Positions 15,291-25,791 of a DNA stretch of 30,000 nt are shown here, piece after piece. The translations under genes were made by a program, and so were the position numbers. This stretch comes from Litomosoides sigmodontis (lineage: Eukaryota; Nematoda; Chromadorea; Rhabditida; Onchocercidae), in the NCBI GenBank assembly GCA_963070105.1, contig OY718806.1:1967865-1997864 (forward strand). Reading direction: 5' to 3'. A model generated the notes under the pieces. The model searched no databases, was not told the DNA's origin, and worked only from the letters and a program-made list of their open reading frames with translations. Every line of letters starts with the position of its first letter. Position 1 is the first letter of the stretch.

Positions 15291-16741
15291 CTTCATTTTT
15301 TAAGTGCTATTTGCGAGACAAGTGTTTGTTAAAGTGCCATTAATTGTTCTTGCTTTTCCCTCTGAATTCTTTGAATATTAATAGAAAAATTGAAAAATTT
15401 TATAGATCGACTAGGAGATGAAAAGATTTGCGCCAACTTTTTTTATGAACATATTTGTGCAAAAAAAAGCGTAAATTTTCATTTACAAAAATTTCCGCGT
15501 TTTTTAGCAATCAAAATTGACGAAAGACATTAACAAATAATAAACACATTCCATTGCTTTTTTTTGCCCTAAATTTGTTCAAGAAACTGAGAAGAACTTT
15601 GGCATAAATGATAGGATGTTAGCAGTAGCATAGAAATGTATAATTTAAAACAATTTCAAAAATTTTGAAACTATTTAAAAATCGAAAGGTTTGCGAAATC
15701 CCGAAATATTAACAATTTTCCTATTTCAAAAAAAACTGATGAATTAAAACAAAATTACTCGAAAAATGATGTCACTAAGTGTGGATATGATAATAATGGG
15801 AATTATAGTAATTGAAAAGGAAAATTATTCGTTAAATAGAAACTAAAACATGACATTTAATAAAATCGGAAAATAAAGATCAATCGATACGAAATATTCG
15901 ACGAAGAAACTGCAAATTGAAATAATAGAAGCAAAAAAAAATATCGTAAAAAAACAGCAATAACGAAAACAAGAAAAACGATTATTTACAATCATTTCTT
16001 AGTTAAATTCATGAAAGAGGTTTTACAATGATTTTAAAATCATTAATGTCGCCCTCAGATTACGTTTAATCAATTCTACAATGGTAACATAATTAATTAA
16101 TTTTTTTAGATCCATATTCTATAATGAATTTAAATTTGTTGTATCTCATAATTTTGTCACATTCTAGCATTTATCAGTTACTGTAAAATTAAGTACTCCT
16201 GTAGAAAGTAGGAAGTTGAAAAGATTAACATTCTAAAGTTATTTTAAATTTTAATGAAATCACTCATTTCCTGATAAAAACATAATTTAACTAAAAAATA
16301 AAAGAAAGGAAAAGAAGCGAAATGATTGAAAAATCCTCAAATTCATTTTTTGTTTCGTTTTGTTTTCTTAGACAAAAAAAAAAAGAATCAAAACGGTATA
16401 AGGTTATTTATCAAAAATTTTAGAAAATACATCATTATAAACTTAAAATAAAAAAAAATAAGTTTTAGTGCAAAATTTACAATATAAATAATACGATTTC
16501 TTAATGTTTTCAATAATTTGAAAGGTTACGACATGAGGATTTTAGTACAAATAACACAATGATGGAATGGTTGATTTGGAAAATTATCGAAGTGATTGAA
16601 AATGCAAGGTCAAACTTTATTCTCTATAAATCATCAATCTCAAGCTGTACAATACATATTAGCCAATACATATATCACAATGATCATCAATAATTTCAAG
16701 AAAAAAAAAAGAGAAAGAAAGAGGAAGAAAAGAAAAAAAAA

Positions 16742-16755
16742 GAATGAATGAATGA

Positions 16756-16787
<32 letters not shown>

Positions 16788-16788
16788 A
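16742..16788. repeat. (GAAT)3-(GAAA)8 repeat
   Basis: Three GAAT units followed directly by eight GAAA units, inside a larger purine run that starts near 16698. Confidence 0.93.
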
Positions 16789-16934
16789 CAATGAATTCGC
16801 TATGGTGATGTGTAACACCATAGAATGATACATACATTTGATAGAGAGCTATTTAATGAAACAACGACGATAATTCAAACAACCAATTCCCTACGATGTT
16901 GAATGAAACAACAACGAAGACGAAGGAGAAGACG

Positions 16935-16953
16935 AAGAAGAAGAAGAAGAAGA
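16935..16953. repeat. (GAA)n tract
   Basis: Six GAA units inside a GA-rich sequence. Confidence 0.85.
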
Positions 16954-17579
16954 GGTCGGTCAATGGTTCTCAAATCAAGGACATTGAAATCTTTCGATGA
17001 ACCGCCAAATTGATTTTAAACATTACATTAAACGTCTTGTTCATTATTTGAATTATGAAAAGTAAATTTTACACATAAAAATAAGAGTTAACTTTTTAAT
17101 AAATATTCCAATTGTTTACCATATTATATTGTTTACACGTATTTTCACTCATCAATCTCAATATCTAATGAATTTCATTGTTAAATTTATAATTTTTTAC
17201 AGCACTTTATTTTGAATTCTTAAAATTTTAAAGTTAACATTAAATTTTATAAATAAATTTTCATATTTTCTTGAAATTTTAACAATAATTACAATTATTA
17301 GTGAAATGAATGAAAGAATAATTAATTGACGGAAGAAGAATGAAAAAACATTTGTAATATGTTAAATTCTAAAAAAAATTCTCCTTCTTAATTTTTATTT
17401 TAAAATTAAAAAAAAAACGGAGGAAGAGAGTCATTGTGAAGAAAAAAAAGACAAAGACAAAAGTAGCACAAAAAAACGACTGTAAAAAATCATACAAAAG
17501 GAACGGTAAATGAAAAAAAGAAACGTATGTGTGTGAGGGAGAGAGAGAGAGAGAGGAGAAAAGGAGGAAAAGTTTCATA

Positions 17580-17910
17580 AAAGAGGGAAACGTAAGGTAG
17601 AGGATAGAGGTACGAGATTAGGATGAATGAAACGGAAATGAGGTCAGGCAGAGCTGGTGGAATGACGAAGAATAGCAAGTGTGAAATGTAAAGGAGAAGG
17701 AGAGGAGGAGGAGGAGCAGAAAAGTGGAGGGGGTTGAGGGTGAAGAGGGGAGGAGGGAGAGAGGAGGAGGCGGTGATGACAATAAAACAGAGGCGGGTTA
17801 TGTAATGTAATGTTTACCGACGATCAAATTCATTCATGTGAAACTGTGCACGCAAGTGGAACGCTATCATCACGTTACCTGACATTCCCCTTCTAACAAT
17901 GATACTGTTG
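17580..17910 (-). other. GC-richer island with purine tract and possible exon
   Basis: Stands out from the AT-rich surroundings. It combines a long G/A run (17690-17772), a G-quadruplex motif (17729-17757) and a non-repetitive patch with several CpGs (17800-17880). On the minus strand the segment 17904-17818 has an acceptor-like TTTTCCAACAG before it, an ATG at 17885-17883, 22 open codons and a donor CG|GTAAAC. This may be a promoter region or a first exon of a minus-strand transcript. No database-style homology is recognised. Confidence 0.3.
17729..17757 (+). other. G-quadruplex motif
   Basis: Four G-runs (5, 3, 4 and 3 Gs) with loops ttga, tgaaga and agga, satisfying the usual G3+N1-7 pattern. 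Notable in a genome this poor in GC. Confidence 0.7.
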
Positions 17911-18351
17911 GAAAATTTTTTAAATTTCAAATAACTTAATTAGAAATTTCAAATGAAAAAATGCTTAGTTAATTTCTTTATTTGAAATCGAGAAAAAAGA
18001 GAGAAGGTGAAATACAAAGCGAAAAAATATTTGATTAAAATTAAAAGAGTAGCTTTTATTTTTTTTATGCAAAATTTCAAATTTTAAATGCTCTATTTTC
18101 TCACAGAAACGAATATTTGTTGAAACAAAAACAAAAAAAAAGCAAATTAACTTCATCGACAAATTTAATATTTATAATTAGAAAAAAGAATGGAAAATTT
18201 ATTTCAATTAAAAAAATATCATCATAAATGTATTATAATATCCATTCAGTTTTAATTAATCATGAGATAATCAGGTGAATTCACTGCGCCACATTTAAAT
18301 TTTTTAATTTAAATTTCGATCATAGGCAAAAGTGGAAGAAATAAGATTTGA

Positions 18352-18354
<3 letters not shown>
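17911..18354. other. AT-rich stretch, nothing seen
   Basis: Poly-A/T-rich sequence with no exon, repeat or RNA gene that can be supported. Confidence 0.5.
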
Positions 18355-19946
<1,592 letters not shown>

Positions 19947-20510
19947 GTTTTTGTTTTTGTTTTTGTTTTTGTTTTTGTTTTTGTTTTTGTTTTTGTTTTT
20001 GTTTTTGTTTTTGTTTTTGTTTTTGTTTTTGTTTTTGTTTTTGTTTTTGTTTTTGTTTTTGTTTTTGTTTTTGTTTTTGTTTTTGTTTTTGTTTTTGTTT
20101 TTGTTTTTGTTTTTGTTTTTGTTTTTGTTTTTGTTTTTGTTTTTGTTTTTGTTTTTGTTTTTGTTTTTGTTTTTGTTTTTGTTTTTGTTTTTGTTTTTGT
20201 TTTTGTTTTTGTTTTTGTTTTCGTTTTTGTTTTTGTTTTTGTTTTTGTTTTTGTTTTTGTTTTTGTTTTTGTTTTTGTTTTTGTTTTTGTTTTCGTTTTT
20301 GTTTTCGTTTTTGTTTTCGTTTTTGTTTTCGTTTTTGTTTTCGTTTTTGTTTTCGTTTTTGTTTTCGTTTTTGTTTTCGTTTTTGTTTTCGTTTTTGTTT
20401 TCGTTTTTGTTTTCGTTTTTGTTTTCGTTTTTGTTTTCGTTTTTGTTTTCGTTTTTGTTTTCGTTTTTGTTTTCGTTTTTGTTTTCGTTTTTGTTTTCGT
20501 TTTTGTTTTC
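19947..20510 (+). repeat. GTTTTT hexamer array with a 12-bp higher-order half
   Basis: Pure GTTTTT for 45 copies (19947-20216), one GTTTTC variant (20217-20222), 11 more pure copies, then strict alternation of GTTTTC and GTTTTT from 20289 to 20510 (18 full 12-bp periods after the first variant). The right half is thus a higher-order repeat with a TCG every 12 bp. The long F/L, C/F, K/N/E and K/T reading frames across it are artefacts. Confidence 0.97.
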
Positions 20511-21876
20511 GTTTTTGTTTTGTCTTTCACTTTTCGTGTAAAAATGATAAAGTAACAATTTACCTGATTTTACGTTTCTCAATGACAATGCATTATCATT
20601 TGTTTGTTTTTTTGTGTTCTTTTTTTTTGTTCCAAGATTGAAGTGTACTAAGCCGGAGTGTAAAATATAAATTTGTTCAATTAATAGACATTTTGCAAAA
20701 GCAAAAAAATGAAAAAAAAGGGTTTGTGAAATATATTTTTTGCATTTCAAAAAAATTCTAACAATTCTCAACACACCCATTTCTCACACATTCACACATC
20801 TTGCTCTTCATTTTGCAAAATATATTTAAAAGGTGAAAAAAAACGTTAATAAATGAAAAAAATTTTTGATTCAAATGTATTTGCCGCGTAAAAAAAATAA
20901 TAGAAATAGTCATTTCAATGTTTGAAAACATAATTTCTCACTCTTTATCCTTTCTCTCTCTCTCATTTCAATTATTGCTCAATTTTACCGAAATCGTATC
21001 ATCGCTTTATTGGGTGATAAGTGATTAGTGACAATGATTAGCTGCATAAAGCTTCTTCCTCTTTTGTTTGTTGATTAATATCCGTGTATGAATGAAATAA
21101 AATATGAATGCATAAGTAATATAGGCTTTAAAAAAAACATGTATATTAGCACAAATGGTAATTTGTCTAAATTATCCCAAAGAATTTCCATACCTCAAAA
21201 GATGTTGAGGAGTGAAATTTGGCGATATAAAAAAAAACAGAATGTGTCAGAGGTGAATTGTAAGAACTTCAGCAAGAATTAAACTTTTTATTTTTTTTTC
21301 AATTACTGCCAGGCATTTATTACTGTGAGATAGACAAATAAAACAGGGACAGAGAGAGAGAGAGAGAGAGAAGGAGAGAGATGGAAATTTTTGCAATTTA
21401 ACGAAAATACACTTCATTATAATAGATCAACAATGAATTGAAAAATAAATAATTTGTTGAAAAACGAAATAATTATCCAACAAGAATGATTGTTGAAATT
21501 TCTTGTGAGATTGGAACGAGAGAATGATAGAGTTGGAAGGAGGAGGATAAGCAATGGGAGAGGGAATGAGGAGGAGGAGGAGAAGAAGAGTTGCGAAAAA
21601 AAAATGGAATGTAATGAAAATTAATGATATGAAATTGAAAAATTTACATTTACAAAACGTACCAATAAATACAAAAATATGAGAGGGAAGGGAGAAAGGG
21701 AGGTTATCGTTTAGTCAATTTCTTTTTCTTTTCAACTAATTACATGATCAATGTATGTACAAGGAAAGATGTGAATGTTAAATATATGCTATATGATATG
21801 AATGATAAGTGATAATAGTATGAATGAAAATGATAAGGATAGAGTGAATGCTCAAACAGTTCCTTCTTCTTCTTCC
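20511..21876 (-). other. Region downstream of the anion exchanger stop
   Basis: Contains any 3' UTR of the anion exchanger, then AT-rich spacer. No minus-strand AATAAA lies close to the stop. The nearest ones I see are at 21321-21316 and 21292-21287, about 560 and 590 bases after it, so a variant signal may be used. Also a GA tract at 21349-21381, purine-rich DNA at 21515-21605, and CT dinucleotides near 20955-20965. Confidence 0.4.
21349..21381. repeat. (GA)n tract
   Basis: About 11 AG units, then a slightly interrupted tail (aaggagagag). Confidence 0.9.
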
Positions 21877-23352
21877 TCATACCGGTAACGGTGTATCTTC
21901 GAAGAAATCTTTCTCAAGCCAACCATTCTCGCTACTTCCTTCATCATCACCATCCAACTGCAAAATAAAACTGTGAAAGAGAAAATTTCATGCATATCAA
22001 TGAAAATGGGAAAGAAACAATTTTTTTTTGTAAAAATAAAAAAAAAAAAAGGAAAATTTTCCATTCAATATGAGAAGAAACAAAAACAAAAACACACAAG
22101 TAAGATGAAGAATGTGTGGAAGAGATGGAAGTGTGATACTTACCGCTTTAAGTTCTTTTTCAGTGAAAATTTTTTTAAGAAAAATTTGCCTGAAAAGGAT
22201 GAAAAGCATCAAAATGAATGGAAAAACAAGTGCTGTTCGTTTGAAATGTTTCACAGCATAAATGATTATTAGACATATTATTTGTATTGCTGTATACAAA
22301 TGCATTCGACGAATATCAACCTGTAAAAAAAAAAAAAAAATTCTCATTTAATTTTAAATTTATTACAAAAATATATATAAAGTAGGAAAATTGTAGAGGA
22401 TAAAATTGCATTAAATTAAATTAAAATGTGTAAAAAAATATAGCATGAAAAGAACTAAATTACCGATTCAGTATATGATGTATTCGGAAAATATTTTTCC
22501 GGTATAAAAAAGAGGATAATTCGTTGAATGAATTGTACACCAGTGAGATTCATAACACCTAAGTAAAGGAAAACACCAAATAAAGATGCTAATGGCAGTC
22601 GCAGATATGAACCACCAAAAGCAAATAGTCCCATCAACAACGATACACCAATTGTTGTAACTCGTTGCTCAAGTACATGATCCACACCTGTATTTACTCC
22701 ACTTGTAATAAACTGTTGTAAATAAATAAATAAGTGATGTCTAATTAAAATTGAAATTCACGAAACTCAACTACCTATTATTAAATGGTGAAAAGGAAAG
22801 GTAGAGACAAAAATGGAATGTAATAATTGAAAATGCAACAATTACATTCATAAAAGTAACAAACATTTTGCTGTGTTATTTGTATGTGTGTAAAAATGAA
22901 CACTTTAATTAGTTAAAATGAAATTTTAACTAGTAGATAAGTGATCCTGAAACTACACCGTACCAGGTCGTTCACCAGGTGCTGTTTTTTTTGGAACCGA
23001 TAATGAACTACAATGTGCTAGTGACTGTACGGCAGCAGCGCACATCCATGGTAAGCCAAAAATGCTGCACAACAACGTGCATGCACCCATTAGCAGTAAG
23101 TCCCAATACAAGCCATTTCCTTTCACCAAACAACGATCTTTACGTGATAGCAGTAATCTGAAGTAATTTTAATCAAATTATGCAATAAAATTATTTTAAT
23201 TTTATTAAATATACGAAAAAATAAGCAACGATCTTTATGTGATAGCAGTAATAATCTAAAATCCTTTTAACCAAATTATAAAACAAAATTAATTTTACGA
23301 ATTTTCATTTTATTTTATTAAGTGTACAGGGTAAACAAAGAGAGAGACTGAA

Positions 23353-23384
<32 letters not shown>

Positions 23385-25759
23385 AAAGCAAAATTCGTAG
23401 GACTTACTCTGTAATTTCGGTTTCCACAAATAACAGTATGAAAACAAGTAATGCTGCAACTAATGCTACGATAATTACCCATAGTTGATTTAATGGTAAA
23501 TATGCGGAAACAAATAATCCATGTTGTCGTGCTTCAATATTCGTAAAACTAAAATGATCCGGTACTTCCAAACGCTAAAAATTTGTTACATTATAATATG
23601 CATCAAGTAATAATTTAATTTTTTTTTTTAATAAAATTATAATAATCACCTGTAAGTGTGGATCTGGAACTAATAGATGCGCAACTATTGCAACTAATGT
23701 AATTGAAATAAGCACACCAAAATCACCAAGTGCACGTCGAAGCTAAAAATTATTTCTTTTAAAGGATCAATTTTTTAACAAAAAAAAAAAAAATAATAAG
23801 AAGAAAAAAAATCATTACTCACTTGAAAAATTTTTTTGTCTTTAAAAATAAATTTAAAAATTTTGAAAATAAATAAAATTTTTCTTTTTTCTTTTTAAAC
23901 AAGCAAAATTCTACACGGTTAATTTCTTTTTTTTTTTTTGCTAAAACGATTGTCAAAAATGACAAACCGTTCTTCCCAAATAATAGCTTTGTCGTAGTTG
24001 TCTTAATCCATATGCTAATGCAAAAGTTGAAATTACAATACAGGTGGTTAATAAGGCTGTATTTGGTTCACCATCACAAATTATTCGCATTTGTGAATCA
24101 TTTCTCGTTCCGTTGACACTATCCAGTTGGCACTTTTCACGAACACGTTGATAAAATTCAAAATTTGCAACCGGATTATGAACGAATGTCTGAACAACAA
24201 AAGAAAAAACAAAAACAAAAGCGGAAAAAAAACCCGTGAAAAAAAATAAGCAAAAATTTAAAGAAATAAAAAGTTTAAAGAAAAAGTGTAAAGGAAAAAA
24301 AAAGAAGAAAAATTGCAACCATAATTCAAATATGGAGCACTCACCGTTCAAGATATTTTTAAGGAAAGGAGAAAAACAAATTAACTCATAAAATTCGTTA
24401 AAATAATAATGGAGAAAAAAAAGGAACGGAGTTAGATTTTAAACATTCTGTATATATTTTTTACTGCAGAAATTAATTTCACTTTATGAAGCAATTTTTA
24501 CAAACATATCGCCCAAGTACTTTATCTTCAACTGTTAAAAAAATTAACAATTAAATTTAAATGCTTATTGATTTTTTGCAACCGGATTATGAACAACTTA
24601 TTGATTTTAAACTTTGAGTACCTGATAAAGGAATTGTAAACTTTCCGCGATGAATATTACTGAAATTAATGAAGTAAAGATATCTTCAGTGAAACGTGTT
24701 ACATAACGTAACATTCTAGATCCATCAACTGCGACAGTAATAACTGAGATCACTAACACCCATAAACCAGCATAAAGTCGAACCGTTAGAAAATCAATAT
24801 TTAAATTAGTACAAAACTGAAAAGAAAAAATTTCAACAAATATTTGATAAATAAAAAATTAAAACAAAGGAAAAAATGAAAACTTAATAAATCCAATGAT
24901 AAGCTGCAACGCTTCAATTTTACACACTAATTTAAACTTCAGTTATAAAAATTTCCGCATTTTATAATTAAAATAGGTAAAATCACTAATTTTGAATGAA
25001 TTCTAACTTACCGCATATAAGCTAACTTCAAAAACAAGAACTGGTCCTGTTGCACTCATTATCATCAGCGGTTGAACAGCAAATACGCCCCAAATTACAC
25101 CACAAATGCACTGAGCCATCAGTGTTTCCAGTATTCCAATCTTTTCATTCGTATATTTTCCTAAAATTAAAAAATTGATAAATTTCATAATTAATGATAC
25201 AGTTAATGATATAATTAATAATACTATCACTTCTGACATATTTTACTAAAAGTATGCATGCATGATGTTGCTCAACACTTCATTGCAACAAAATCATCAA
25301 TTAACGATTATTGGTAGCTTCTCCATACACACACACTTTATCATATCATATCATATACTGGCTTTATGTGTTAGCTTGAACATACCAACCTAATAGGCCA
25401 CCAAATGTGATTGCAGGTGCAAAGCTGGCACAGAACATGAAGACGACACTTATAAAGCATTGAAAATTGAGCGCATCACGATAATCAGACCTAAAATTTA
25501 TTCAGTGGCCACTGCGGTCTTTCTTTTCCTGTTTTCCGCCTTACATTCTTTCATTCATATTCTGAGCGCACATTATCTGAGCAGTTTAAGTTGATCCGCA
25601 GAAATTTCCCAAATTGACTGCAAAAGACAGTAAACGCAATCAAAACGATAAAAAATTACGGCGTTTGTGGAAACTACCGAAAAAGCGTTGTTATTTTTTT
25701 TGTTGAATGTTTTGCTGTTGTTGTTGTTGTTGCTGCTGCTGTTGGTGGTGGTGTTGTTG

Positions 25760-25791
<32 letters not shown>

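Larger units (their letters stand above)
14331..17560. other. Gene-free AT-rich stretch
   Basis: No supported exon. Contents: CT-rich tract 15205-15290, GAAT/GAAA tract 16742-16788, GAA tract 16935-16953, GA tract 17537-17554, and a near-palindrome around 14412-14430. Otherwise poly-A/T runs. Confidence 0.5.

Noticed and set aside
19947..20510. Telomere or CRISPR-like array
   Set aside because: Unit GTTTTT/GTTTTC is not a nematode telomere unit (TTAGGC), lies inside the contig, and has no unique spacers.
22455..22685. Independent small membrane protein starting MDHVLEQ
   Set aside because: This is the exchanger exon 22687-22464. The ATG of this reading comes from an internal codon region, and the neighbouring exons join in phase.
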